From Acanthococcus lagerstroemiae (lineage: Eukaryota; Arthropoda; Insecta; Hemiptera; Eriococcidae): 64,000 nt of DNA. The position numbers and the translations under genes are program-made. Every line of letters starts with the position of its first letter. Within the stretch, counting starts at the first letter, position 1. This document shows positions 10,291 to 21,419 of this stretch, piece after piece. The stretch spans positions 50,366,122 through 50,430,121 of the forward strand of contig CM063108.1 of the NCBI GenBank assembly GCA_031841125.1, written 5' to 3'. The notes beneath the pieces were generated by a model that searched no databases, was not told where the DNA came from, and saw only the letters and a list, made by a program, of their open reading frames with translations.

Positions 10291-10907
10291 TGCGCCGAGA
10301 GGTTTGTACATCTGCGGTGCGTTCTCGCCCTCAAATGATTGTTGCTCATTCAGGAGCAACCCAGATGATGAAGCTCGAATCGCGGGGAAACGGAAATATC
10401 ACAGGGGCAGAATGCTGTATGGGGATGAGTCTACACAATCCAAAGACAGTGACGCGGAGGTGCAGAATCAGAAAAATCAAGGATCACAAAATCGTGATCC
10501 TCGAAAATCAGCCAAGGTTAAGTACCCCTGTAGATACAAGTACGAGCTGGTACCAGGCTAAAGATAAGGAAATATGTGAGCCCAGCTATTGTAATGCATA
10601 ATATGTACGTATGCTCAACAATGGACATCCCCAGTCACACCGCTAGAAAGGACAGATATATAAGGCTGCTGTGTAGATGAGGTATCGATGATCGAAGTAG
10701 CACGTCGCCACATGGCTCATATCTAATTCGTCTTGCATGCGAAGTGAAATAGTAATATTACTGCTCATTTGAATCCTATAGCGTGTGTACAATTATTGGG
10801 CCTTTTTACTCAAAGCTGTTTAAATACGCCTTACAGCAACCATCAGAGATCAGAAAGCCATTTTTAGTCGTCCGCGGAGTGTACAAGGCAAGAGATTTCT
10901 CCTGTAA

Positions 10908-10947
10908 CTCTCTCTCTCTCTCTCCCTCCCTCCCTCCCTCCCTCCCA
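10908..10947 (+). repeat. (CT)n/(CCCT)n microsatellite
   Basis: CTCTCTCTCTCTCTCT passes into CCCTCCCTCCCT repeats. Confidence 0.95.
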
Positions 10948-10976
10948 CCCACCAACGAGAAAAGAGATAAAAGATC

Positions 10977-11209
10977 TAACTATTTCCGATCTTTATTATA
11001 TGTCCGTTCAAGCAAACAAACCTCAATAAGCTCCAAGAAACGGTGAAAAATCTTGGAACCAAAGTAAGTGGGTTTGCCAGGAAGCTAGTCGATATTGCAG
11101 AGCGGCTTATGGGGAAACACAGCATATACATAGACAAACAGCTCTCTATTAATGAGGTAGGAAGGGACAAGTTCCTCGAGGATAAGCGCGCAGCCATTAG
11201 GTTAGAGTT
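10977..11209 (+). pseudogene. 5' part of an ORF interrupted by the LTR element
   Basis: A frame open from at least 10977 to the insertion site reads LQETVKNLGTKVSGFARKL, then VDIAERLMGKHSIYIDKQL, then a charged stretch ending RLEF. It stops only inside the LTR-type insertion. If the 6.5 kb insertion and one copy of the AGTT duplication are removed, the same frame continues at 17722 for another 17 codons to the stop at 17774-17776. This supports a real pre-insertion reading frame. An upstream boundary could be a splice acceptor near ..GTCCGTTCAAG at about 11012. The product is not recognised; an amphipathic, coiled-coil-like segment is visible. It could be a host exon or a Gag-like ORF of an older element. 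Confidence 0.45.
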
Positions 11210-11628
11210 TGTGGTAACCTAGCTACCGTCACGCCGCTAGGTATTCGCCTTCCTAACCGAATCGCAGCAACGCAGCGAGAAGACCATCGACTACCCGAAA
11301 GCCGATAAAGTTTCGACGTCACACCGCCGGCACATTGTCGACTCCGAGTTTTCGACCTCTTCATCGTAGTTACGACTCGTATTTTCGTAAAACTTTCGAT
11401 TTTTTTTTTTTCGTATATATTTGTGTTCACTAATAAAAGTTGCATTTTTATTTCTACTTGTATTCTCGTATTTGCATTCTCGAAAGTTCCTATTTTTATT
11501 TTTTCTTGTGTCTGTATTATTGTGTTCACTTGTCCTACTCGTAATATCATCACCGTTCTTGTCAGTTTCTTTTTGTGTTCTCTACGTATTTCTTGCATTT
11601 TCTATCTTATTTTTTTTGTTTAGTTGCT

Positions 11629-12102
11629 ATGGACTTCGCGCCGAAATTCGTCCGATGCAGTGAGGGACACTTCCACCCCATGGAAGAATTCCCGGCGCCA
11701 GTAACACACCACGCACTCCCGGACATAAATACGAAAGGGGACTTTCTGGTTCGAGATCTTCTCGAAGTCACTTTGTCTGAATGTCCGGCTCAACAGTCCA
11801 TCCGTTTCTTCATGTCATTGGAGACCCGCCCGTTGTCAGCTCGAGTAACGCAATTAGAACAGGAGCTGCGCACGACACGAGATATGCTGGAACAAAGAAA
11901 CGCAGAATATGCAGATCTGGTCCAGAGAGTAGAGCGACTAGTAACGTCGGATCGGACAAGACCAACTTCACCGAATCCGGGTTCCGCCCGCTCTTCACCG
12001 TTGCCTACAGGGTATCAGCCGGCGCCGAAGGAGGACGACCGCATATCCGAAACCACGGATCCGCTGCCAGGATACCCTCCTGTACAAGTCACTGTAGCGT
12101 GA
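11629..12102 (+). CDS. Gag-like coiled-coil ORF of the LTR element
   Basis: The ATG at 11629 opens a 157-codon frame (MDFAPKFVRCSEGHFHPMEE). It has a globular N-terminal part, then a heptad-rich segment (VTQLEQELRTTRDMLEQRNA, about residues 65-105) predicted to be a coiled coil, and a Pro/Ser/Thr-rich tail ending at 12102. It is the first ORF downstream of the element's left end and lies in the expected Gag position. No zinc knuckle is seen and no match to a named Gag family is recognised; the assignment rests on position and architecture. A near-cognate GTG upstream (11575) keeps the frame open, but the T-rich leader looks untranslated. Confidence 0.5.
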   Translation: MDFAPKFVRCSEGHFHPMEEFPAPVTHHALPDINTKGDFLVRDLLEVTLSECPAQQSIRFFMSLETRPLSARVTQLEQELRTTRDMLEQRNAEYADLVQRVERLVTSDRTRPTSPNPGSARSSPLPTGYQPAPKEDDRISETTDPLPGYPPVQVTVA

Positions 12103-15100
12103 TTTTTCGTCGGTGGATGAGCCAGCCACAATTTCATATTTTCAGCCGAATTTCTTTCTAATTTTGAATCTGCAGCAGTTTCCAGATTTCTCACGGTTTA
12201 GTTTTATTGCCCTTAATGTATCCGCAGTCCCTCTTGTTGGTTGCAACGAGCCAGGGCAGGTGCATAGGCACACAAATAATACGGATGTTTTATAACCTTT
12301 TTCTGTCTTACTATTCAGCTCCGAGCCCTGATTCTTTTTCTTTCTTTCTCTGCACTCAATAGCTCAGGTCATTGCATTTCCGATCCAACTTGGCCAGTGT
12401 CCGATGCATTTTAACGAATTTCTTTTCTCTCCTGTATATCAAGTCTTTCTCTCATACCGCTGGATTAATGCAGTGCTTTGCCCTATTCACCCTTGATTTA
12501 CAGTTTCTTTTTCTTTCTGTTGTCTTTTTTTGATATTGGCCTGACCTGAATGGATCATCGGATATGTGAGAAAGTCGCAGGATTTCTTGGATAGTCACGT
12601 ACCGATCCTTTATATTCAGTTTTTTGTAACTTCGTCTCTGCGGCATTTTTTGTCGAGGTTCACGGTGAAGCCTAGTCCAGCAGTTCATTACCCGGTTCTT
12701 CAGCCCCAACCTTCAATTATCTGCTTAATGAACCTGTTTTTCTTTTTCTTTTTTTTTCTTCTCATGATCTGAATCAAAGTCTTTTCCGCCATTCCAGTTT
12801 CCAGTAAAGTGGTGAATCCCTCCAGATCGAGGGAAGATCTACTTTCTATTATCCCAACCAATCAAAATCACCTTTTCTAGATTCTATATCCACCCCTGCG
12901 TCTGGAGTGATTTGCTGGACTAGGATTCGCTAATTTTGCCCTTCTACTAGAGCTTTGGAGGATGGGCCAGTCCCGCTTCCAGAGGTGACTCTGGAGAAAG
13001 GTGAAGATTGCTTCGACACAGTTTACCGCGGAAGATTGGAGAGAGTACGGTTTTTGGTGGAGTCCGCTTCGGAATTTTCGGGGATTCGAGTGGAAATGTG
13101 TCTCCGAAGTTCTCGCGTGTTTTCTCGGGATCCGACGGGTCGGATATAGTAACTTTGTTTTCGGTAAAGGTCCGCGACGGTGCCGCAAATCGCAATGAAC
13201 GTAATAGCGTATAATCAGTGAACTTGATTAACATTCGATTTGAGTCTGTTTAATATGCCAAGTGTCTAAGGTTGGCTTTCTTTTTCTTTAAACCATGAGT
13301 AACTCTCGAATAATGTTCGGCTAAGTGCCAATATGGACAGGGGGCTGCACACCCCCTACTCATCATGCGCCGTGGGACGAGTTATGGAATATTCTGACCA
13401 TCAAGGGATGCAATGGCTCTCCACTGAGGGAAATCGGCATTTTTTATTTTTATCGAGCTAGCTGCCATCAAGATCTGTTCAAAAATCAGGATGTTGGATT
13501 TTCCAAATTGGCCACTGTCAACTCTTCCTCTTCGTAGTATCGCTCGCTGCCATTCACATCCTGCTAATTCACTGTCAAAATCTGCTGTCTATTATTTTTA
13601 TTTAATTTTTTATATTTGTTTTATTTTCTTGTTTACATTTTTTTCTTCTTTTTTTTTATTGCCACCAAAATTGATGGCTTAATTGGGGCATGAAACATAT
13701 AATCTGTGTTCTTGGGGAGCAATTTGTAGAGCGTAATATTTCTACTAGGCGGACACGAGAAACAAACTCTTTTTCCTATCATCCCCAGTTTTTAATCCCC
13801 TTCCTAGGATACCTTGTGTTTCCTCTTTTCCAGCTCATTATGGAGCTGGGGACCTCGGTAAACTACCTCAGGGTTGTTGCGCCGCATCTATAGTCAAAAT
13901 TATTCATCACTCGAAATTTTGCACAACCCTGTTAACCCTTTTTGGCAAGTTTCCCTCTGGTCTATTTTGTTTATTTTTTTCTCTACTGAGTTAGCGTACC
14001 CAATACGTGGTATTGGCGCTTTATGTAGTTTTTCCTCTTTTCATTTTTTTTTTTTTCTCGTTTTATGAAGTTTCCCTTTTCTCCCTTGACCTCCTGTATT
14101 AATTTTAATCTGGGAAAGCTGCACTTATGGAAAAAGTAGGATTGGGTAAATGAATTCCGTATAGAGTTCTCTTTTTCTCTTGTTTTTTTTGTTTGTTTTT
14201 TGTAACCGTATGCGCGTTGAACCAACCTCTTTTGTCCCGAAATCCGGACATTGACCATAGCCGGTTTCACTCTCTCTTTCATCCCCTTTCACAAAACGGA
14301 ATCAGCGCTGCCGTTTGTTGAAAGGGAGAATGCACTCATTTGCGTATGCTCTTGTCGCTTCAGCCTTCAGGGTGAATGACTGTAGATGTCTCCTTCCCCC
14401 ATGCAGGATGCTGCTCGTTTGTATAGTCGATTTGTATATAGTAAAATATGTTAATTCTCGGCATCTTGTACCGTCCTTTAACCAGATATGTTTCTTTTGG
14501 TTTCATTGGACAGTTACAGATCAGTATCGAATAGGTGGCGAGGCGTTGATCTGAGTTCCCTCTACTCACCAAATTTCTCTCTAACGATCTGGGTACCTGG
14601 CATGAAACTTTTGGTTATTTTTATTTTTTTAGTATAAACGTATAGTGTCGGGTACTCTCTCTTCAATTCGGCCCTGGAATTGAAGTTGCCGGAATCCTTA
14701 TGGCTGGGAGGGATTTTTATATTATTCTTTATTTGTGTTTACGTAAGGTTTTTCCCACCAGACTACAGCATTTGCAACATCGCGAATGTCAACTAAATTA
14801 TTTTTATTTTTTATTTTTTCATTTATTTTGGATCAAGTAGTCTGAAGATGTGAGTGAAGGTTCTGTCCCCTGGGAAACTGGCCGACCTGCAAAGGTCTTC
14901 ACCGACGAGTGCAGGAGGGGGCCAGTAGGCAGGTGAGCTGACACCTCTGAGTCAGTAGTGGACCCGACTACTTGTCTTATGTCCAGCGCCCGATATTGCA
15001 GTTCGAGGTGGCTGGGGAGCCATACTTGGACCAGCTTGCTCTGCCAATGTGTGTATACCCAACAGACCTTCCCACATGGCGTAAAATACAGATAGCCACT

Positions 15101-15674
15101 CTTGTGAGGACGGATTCGGGAGCCCAGGCGTGACGCACAGTGTGGTGAAGATCGTTAGTAGAACCCTTCATTTTGGTTTACTCCCTTACCCTGCTTTCAG
15201 ACCATCGCCTCAGTTGCTTCATCTCCGCTAATGTTTAATCTTATTTTAGTATTCCTTCCTTATATTTTGTTGCAATGATATTATTTGTTAATTGAGGCCT
15301 CATTATATTTTTCATTCTCTACATTTTCTTTTTTTATTTTTTTTTTGGGGGGAGGCATGCCCATACAGAAAGGTACGGCAAACCAGTAAGTAGCTAGAAA
15401 ACTGCATTCGGCTATTTCAAACTAAGGTGCATTTTACAACTGTGTTAGGCTCATCTTACTCTTGATTTTTTTTCGTGTTCAAAATTTATGGTTCAGTCAG
15501 CGGACCTATAGTCTGACTTTGCTCGTCCTTCTCTGGTCGGTGAGGAGGCTTGCGAGAATCTTTTTTATATATACGCTGACCCCATCCCTGTCTCTTCTCG
15601 CGAGGGGACAGACCGACTCTTAGGGGTGTGGCGTCAGGGTAGTGGGAGAATTTCTGTGGCCTCTCCTCCTTTAG
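12103..15674 (+). other. T-rich interior of the LTR element, no recognisable coding
   Basis: About 3.6 kb with long T runs on the plus strand (for example near 12750, 13640, 14045, 14190 and 15330) and only short frames. No RT, RNase H or integrase motif is visible in any frame. A pyrimidine-rich tract ending in TTTAG (15674) and another ending in TTATCAG (15690) lie just before the next ORF and could be splice acceptors, so this stretch may be an intron-like spacer rather than a decayed pol. That is inference. Confidence 0.4.
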
Positions 15675-16325
15675 GTTAGGGGCTTATCAGAAATTTTCAC
15701 GCTACATACCTTACATTACATCACGAAAGGAACAAGCGACGACACATCAACACGCGTCGTGTCCGCTTGGAATCGTACCGTACCGCCAAGGCTACGCCGA
15801 CTGGCAAACATCCCGTTCTATGCAAAGGATGGGACAACGCGAAACGTTATCGTGGACCCAAACGTATTGTTTTCCATCGCCCATCCCCGAATGACCGACT
15901 GGGTAGATTACGGGCAGGTGGTAATGGTTCAGCCCTGCAAGGTATACGTAAATTGGATGGCGGAATCCACCCTTCGTGCGAATACTGTGATATCTCAGGC
16001 GTTATTGCCGGTGAGTTATCAAGGCAAGGAAGAGTTTTTCCGGTACACCTTTAAGTTGGCCGAGCACTGGGACGACCCGAGAACCCATGCCATTCTGGGT
16101 TTCGACTTCTTCCAGCGAAACGCCATTACGTTAACTCCAGATCGTGCTATGATCGAAAAGGACACATTCAAGCCGATCAGTTGTGACTACGAAGCATGTA
16201 CCGTCACGAATAACGGCTCCGTATATCCGGGTGAGGAGTATCTTCTCGTGCCGAGATTCGATGAAAATCCTTCCGCTGACTTGACGACCTTCCCGCCGCG
16301 AAGACGCAAGAGTACGCCTCACTAG
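15675..16325 (+). CDS. Retropepsin-like ORF lacking a visible DTG motif
   Basis: The frame is open from 15675 and ends at the stop at 16323-16325; the start is uncertain because no ATG lies near the beginning, which fits a spliced or frameshifted origin. Near the C-terminus it has HAILGFDFFQRNAITLTPDR, which closely resembles the ILGxDFL hydrophobic-glycine region of retroviral-type aspartic proteases. The catalytic DTG/DSG expected 60-90 residues upstream is not seen; that place reads DYGQVVMVQPCKVYVNWMAE. It lies just upstream of the polypurine tract and 3' LTR, where Pol or Env normally ends. It may be an inactivated or repurposed protease-fold protein; alternatively the resemblance is limited to this motif. 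Confidence 0.4.
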   Translation, partial: VRGLSEIFTLHTLHYITKGTSDDTSTRVVSAWNRTVPPRLRRLANIPFYAKDGTTRNVIVDPNVLFSIAHPRMTDWVDYGQVVMVQPCKVYVNWMAESTLRANTVISQALLPVSYQGKEEFFRYTFKLAEHWDDPRTHAILGFDFFQRNAITLTPDRAMIEKDTFKPISCDYEACTVTNNGSVYPGEEYLLVPRFDENPSADLTTFPPRRRKSTPH

Positions 16326-16800
16326 ATTAGCTGTATTCGTACGCTGTAAATACTGTATATATTTGTTTTTCCCGATTGTCTTCCCGTTTAGTCTTAGAAT
16401 ATCTTCACCGTTTTGTGATACGTAACCGAAGCTTTCGTTTTTCTTTCCTCGTTATATTTTTGTAAGCGTTAACCAAAAGACTGGTTGTATTTTTTTTGTT
16501 TTTTTTTTTATTTTTATCAAGCATCATACCTTATTTTGATTATCAGTTCGAGGTTCTTCCTCGAAAGTTTTGTTTATTTTTTCATAGTTTTTTTTTTTTG
16601 TTTTCTGTTATCGTTATATTATGTTTATTTTGTTTTTGTTACAGGACAGCAGGAACGTGGGTGTATGGCTCGTGGAGTCATAGGTTCGTTTTTGGGTTTG
16701 TTTTTGTTTCTTCCTTTCGGCCCAGGGGGGAGGGGGGGAACGTCCCAAAGCGTTGCCTTGCCCATCATTAGTTTTCCTTAATTTTGATACCAGGGTTATC

Positions 16801-16818
16801 GAAAATTAAGGCGGGGCA
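16801..16818 (+). promoter_or_regulatory. Polypurine tract of the LTR element
   Basis: GAAAATTAAGGCGGGGCA immediately precedes the TGTGG start of the 3' LTR. In LTR retroelements such a tract primes plus-strand DNA synthesis. Confidence 0.6.
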
Positions 16819-17717
16819 TGTGGTAACCTAGCTACGCTAGTTCCGAATGGTCAAGGCATCGTATCGATTCTCTCGATTGATACGATATAGATTACCTCTT
16901 CTCTCGTTTATCCTCATACGTTCATTCCCGTTCCTACATGTTGTTTCCTGTTTATACCTGTCTGTGTGCTCTTTTTCGACATCGTCGACTTTTCCACTTT
17001 TCCGTGACTTTCATGACCTGTCTAAGGGAGGGGGTAAATCACCGATGACCATCCGGGAAATAGCCGCAGCGTGGACTCGCTTTTTGGACGTGAAGAGGAA
17101 AAGATCTCGCCGACGTTCCTCGACCACATTTTTTCAGCCACGTTGTACAAAGTGCAGTTTTGGAGTTATTCAGGATAGTTGCGGGCCCCATTGGCGTTAA
17201 TTTGAGTTTTAGTTCGAGTTCCTACGGTTTTCGTCGCGAAGCTTAGTGTAGACTTTCGAGTGTTTCCGCGAGTAACTTCTCCGTTCCTGATCCACGTCAG
17301 AACGTGACTCCACGAGGTATTCACCTACGTTCGTGTTGTCCGGAATCAGTCACCGAAGTTTGTACTTTTTGTTCCTGCGTCGTCACCGTCTAGTTTAAGT
17401 TCTTCCCGATTAAATAACGTTGTCACATTAGTTTCTGTGTTTGTGTGTCTTCGTTATTCTCGTATCCGCGTCCTTCCTGCTTACCTACGTGTCAGAGTAG
17501 GACCCGATACTCGAGGTAATCGGCGAACAGAACTCGTTCCAAAGCTTGAGTTACCCCGCAACCGTCAGCGCAGTCGATCACGTAAGTCCCTAAGTGCCTT
17601 TTCTAGTCCCTGTAGATCTCTGTGAGCTAGTCGAGAGCTACACGTAGTGTTCGTGGTTCCATCAACCAAACCGGGCTATCCTACCACCTAACAGGAGTCT
17701 TGCCGTCGGTTACCACA
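16819..17717 (+). repeat. 3' LTR, 899 bp
   Basis: It starts TGTGGTAACC and ends GGTTACCACA, a perfect inverted terminal repeat, with AGTT directly after. Only the first 17 bases are shared with the element's left end. No clear TATA box is seen; the second half is pyrimidine-rich. Confidence 0.65.
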
Positions 17718-17776
17718 AGTTCAATGTGAAACTGGAAGTTATGAGGAGGGATTTCGAAAGCAACTCCAAACCCTAG
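17718..17776 (+). pseudogene. 3' part of the interrupted ORF
   Basis: Starting with the second AGTT copy, the reading frame of 10977-11209 resumes (NVKLEVMRRDFESNSKP) and reaches TAG at 17774-17776. See the entry for the 5' part. Confidence 0.45.
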
Positions 17777-19468
17777 AGGGAAACGACCCGGTAGCAGTTT
17801 TCAATAAGTTTACGCTCCTAATGTGCAGATTTTAATACCGGTCTGTTCGCTTTCCGACGGTTTTTATAGAAACCAACGGGTGGCGTTCTGTGCACTACAT
17901 TCCTATGTGCAATCATTGTAGAAGACAAAATCAGACCAAAAAAAAAAGTAATGTAAGTACAATAAAACAATGAACATTACAAAAGATGAGAAGCAAGAAT
18001 TTCCCGGTCTCGGGAAATTGTATAGCGCTGTTACACACTTACACAAGGTAGCGCAGCGAGTTCGTGTTGCGCTGGATCCGAGTTTAGTCTCAAAACCCAG
18101 GGGGGGGGGGGAAGTAGAAGAACAATGTCTGAATTGCGGCCGATAGAACGGAATGAGATATTCGAATTGCGACCGTCAAAGTAAAAGGTCCAAATTGCGG
18201 CCACTGCAATTATGTTTAAATAGTGCCTACTGAGATCGTCCAAGCCTGGAAGCGTATTTTTCTGTCACTAAAGGTGCTAAAGTTAGAGCCAAAATGCCAA
18301 CTATTTCAGAGGAAACTCTGCAGAAGCTCATCGGGGTATTTTAGCAAGCGTCATTGCAGTAGTCACAGATCTTAAAATGAATGAGCCAGCCACAATTCAG
18401 CCAGTCACAGTCAGGTCGCCCAGTGAAAAATTGCTTAAAATAGCTCTGGAATCTGGCCACCAATCAGACTATCTAGATCTCATCACAAATTAGTCTACCT
18501 TTCACGCCGAACAGCAGCGTGTGCCGAGCCACCGCACTGCACCGCTGGTCGTCGGTTGATGCTCAAATTTTTCGAACTTTGAAACCACCAACGCCGTATA
18601 CGATTCCGTAAATACCTGCGCTCGTGTCAGCGTTCCTCCGTTTCAAAATTTAATCAGTTAAAAACCAGCAACTCCGGCTAATTACAAAACGACGAATGAC
18701 TAGAGAAGTAATTAATTACCTTTGAAAGAAAAAATGACCTGCCGCTTTTCTCGAGAATGACGATGAGGATGCGAGGAGACGACTGGCGGGAAAAAAATGG
18801 TAATTTTTAATAAAATATTTCGCTCACTTTCTATCTCTATCTCTCTCCCACTCGTTAAAGTGTTCATTACTGGAAACCTTTGCGAACTTCAAATGTTATG
18901 AGAGCGTAGTACGGGGTGAAAGCAAATTGAATAAATGATATCCATTCTCATTCCCGGGAGCGTAATTCTTAATTCATGTTAATTCCACGCGGAATGAAAA
19001 TTCGTTTACACTGAAAACAGCTGTCGCTGGAACTTCGTCGTGACTGCCGCTGTGTCGTCGTCAAAGTCATCATTAGATAATTTCATTACATATGGCAAGA
19101 TGTAGGCAACCACCTACATATTATGAGATAGCAACGTATGGTACACATATAGGTATCTTTCGTATCTTGCACATGCTTGCTTGACGCTTTACGTATATTT
19201 AATGTCCCTAAACGTCCTAGTACGTGTGTACACCCGATTTCGTACATTATTACAGGTATAAATACAGAGTGCCTCTAATAAGAGAACACTGTGTGCATGT
19301 AGACCACATCTAGCGAACTTTCAGCTATACTGACGCACAGTGCAAAAAGTATTTTTGCTTCTCTGCTTCAATTATTCCAGGTTACTTCGACAGTAAAATC
19401 GCACTTTTGGTCCTTGACTCTGTCGCTGGAGAAACTTCAGTAGGTGAGAGGGACCAGAGTGCGCAATG
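17777..19468. other. No recognisable gene
   Basis: It contains a run of 12-13 G at about 18099-18111 and a short ATG frame at 18294 (MPTISEETLQKLIG, then stop) that may be a retroelement relic. Nothing else can be supported. Confidence 0.4.
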
Positions 19469-21072
19469 CCCAAGAGTACGCATCGCACTTTTCGGCGCAG
19501 CGAAGTCTGGTAACACTGGTAAGAATGTCAGAGCACGCCTATTCAGCATGTCCATAGTCAGCAAGCATAAAAAATTCAATCGATTGCGTTTCACGCTCGT
19601 AATCAACAGAAGTTTTTTTCTATCTTTTTCTTTAAATTCTGATAGATATTTTTTTTAAAAGAACTTAAGGAATGACAGGCGTATCGAAAAATTGCGAAGT
19701 AAGTAATCATTTTATCATGAAGTACACGCAAACAGCTGTCGATTGATGTATGAAACTTACAAATCCGTTGTTTCTTCATCTGAATGAAGCTGAAGTGAAT
19801 GTCGATACTTAGTTGTACCTAAGAGTACGCAGCCGGTAATGCTACTCTACTTCTTCAGCATTGCCAGTATTTGTAATTCCTTATCCTGATATTTTGTTTT
19901 CCGGCCATACTGAGTAATAGGACGTTGAAAATCACACAAGAGATGCTTGAGGATGCCCAGAAAAGAAAAGTATGGGAAAATGAATTCAAGGTATGGCAAG
20001 ATCATATGTGACCTGAAATAATAAAATGTTCTTCTGGTGTCAAAAAACCATTATTCACTTTCTTGACAATTCTTACAGAAAAAATCACGCTCTACGAATG
20101 AAACAAATCGCAGCTTCCTATCTTCATTCGTTTTTCCACAAATTGCATTCAAAAATTACGTCAAAATACTTTAAAAACATCCGTTTACACGGCGTTATGT
20201 GAAACGGGCCTCCGGAAAAATATCCGTTTACATGGCGTTATGTGAAACGGGCCTCTGGAAAAATATCCGTTTACATGGTGTCGTGTGAAACGGGCCTACG
20301 GGAATGACAGAGAACAAGGGAATTGGAAACGCGGTTGTCGCAGCAACGCGTAAACGCACCACCACGGATGTACAGGCTATGTACATCTTTGCGCACCACT
20401 ACCACCATCCCATCTGTACACTCGTTTGTCTCAAAAACCTGATTTCGCACGAGAGGCAGATTTTTCATAGATTCCAGGTCACATATGGTATTCCAGCGGC
20501 AACTCAGGGAAAGACTGAAAACTATAAGTTAAAATATCAACTGCAAATCGAGGAGTTCTGTCAAGATGAGAACGACAATGGTGAGCCAGAAGAAATTGAC
20601 AAAATCTGTGGTGAATTTGGAAAAACAGAAGTAGGTACAGGTGTACTAAGTGTGGTGTTTCGATGCACACAGAATGTAGTAGGGTATAAATCTCAACGAA
20701 CTATACCTATATCTGACTGATGTAGAGGATAGGTAGTTATAAGAATGTTGTTCAATTAACTTGATTTCCAGATGTTTTCAGTTTAAATTTCTAGTTGCAT
20801 TACAATCGATCGCAAACTTTTAGAATCATTTGCGCACTCTTAAAACCATCAATGCGTACTCTTCGATGCACGTTCATATAAGAGTACGCATTTGACACCC
20901 TCTAGTAAGTACAACTCATTCCCTCTTATACAACCCCTAAAAAATTTCAAGTATGCTACACGATAGCCAAAGGTTTGAGATACATCATGCTAAAATTACA
21001 GGTCCCTAGCTCACATATAAATACATAAGCGAGATGTCTTAGCTTAGCTCTCAAGTGCGTACTCTTGGGTAC
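19469..21072. repeat. Region with recurrent 11-mer AAGAGTACGCA, possible MITE
   Basis: AAGAGTACGCA occurs at 19472-19482, 19821-19831 and 20880-20890 on the plus strand, and at 20853-20863 and 21056-21066 on the minus strand. The outermost pairs form inverted repeats: CCCAAGAGTACGCA at 19469-19482 against 21056-21069, and GTACCTAAGAGTACGCA at 19815-19831 against 21056-21072 (one mismatch). A non-autonomous DNA element with subterminal repeats is the likely explanation, but no target duplication was found and no transposase is present. Confidence 0.5.
20181..20302 (+). repeat. Tandem repeat, about 2.8 copies of 43 bp
   Basis: Units start at 20181, 20224 and 20267, each beginning CCGTTTACAYGG and containing GTGAAACGGGCCT, with few changes between units. 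Confidence 0.9.
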
Positions 21073-21419
21073 CCCTCCCTTACATTTGTAGTACGCCTGC
21101 GAAACTGTTAGTGAAAATACTGACTTGGTCCCAAGTTTGCCAATTAATCATACAAGTTATAAATCGTTTTCATCAAATTCTCAACCCTGACGAGAGCGGG
21201 GGAACAAAGGGGAAAAATACCCCGGGCCCGAACTTTCGAGGTGGGGGGGGGGGCTATTTTTAAAAGGCCTGAATTTTAACGCTCACCGCTACATAATTTT
21301 ATTTTAATACAGCCTTGAATTAGGTAGGTACGTCCCTAATAATTCGCCCATCTTTAAGCGTAGGCGTCCATCACTCGTTTCCATTCCCTCCTCTTTTGCG
21401 CTGTACTTACCTAATGATG

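Larger units (their letters stand above)
11210..17717 (+). mobile_element. LTR-type retroelement, non-autonomous, 4-bp duplication AGTT
   Basis: The left end starts TGTGGTAACCTAGCTAC (11210) and the right end finishes GGTTACCACA (17717). The ends are inverted repeats of ten bases and are flanked by AGTT at 11206-11209 and 17718-17721. A second TGTGGTAACCTAGCTAC at 16819 follows a purine-rich tract (AAATTAAGGCGGGGCA), which marks 16819-17717 as a 3' LTR of 899 bases. The 5' LTR shares only the first 17 bases and then diverges, so most of it is missing or replaced. The interior holds a Gag-like ORF, 3.6 kb of T-rich sequence without recognisable coding, and a retropepsin-like ORF. No reverse transcriptase, RNase H or integrase was found. 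Confidence 0.7.

Noticed and set aside
16485..16781. Phe-rich membrane protein
   Set aside because: It is the translation of T-rich low-complexity sequence inside the LTR element.
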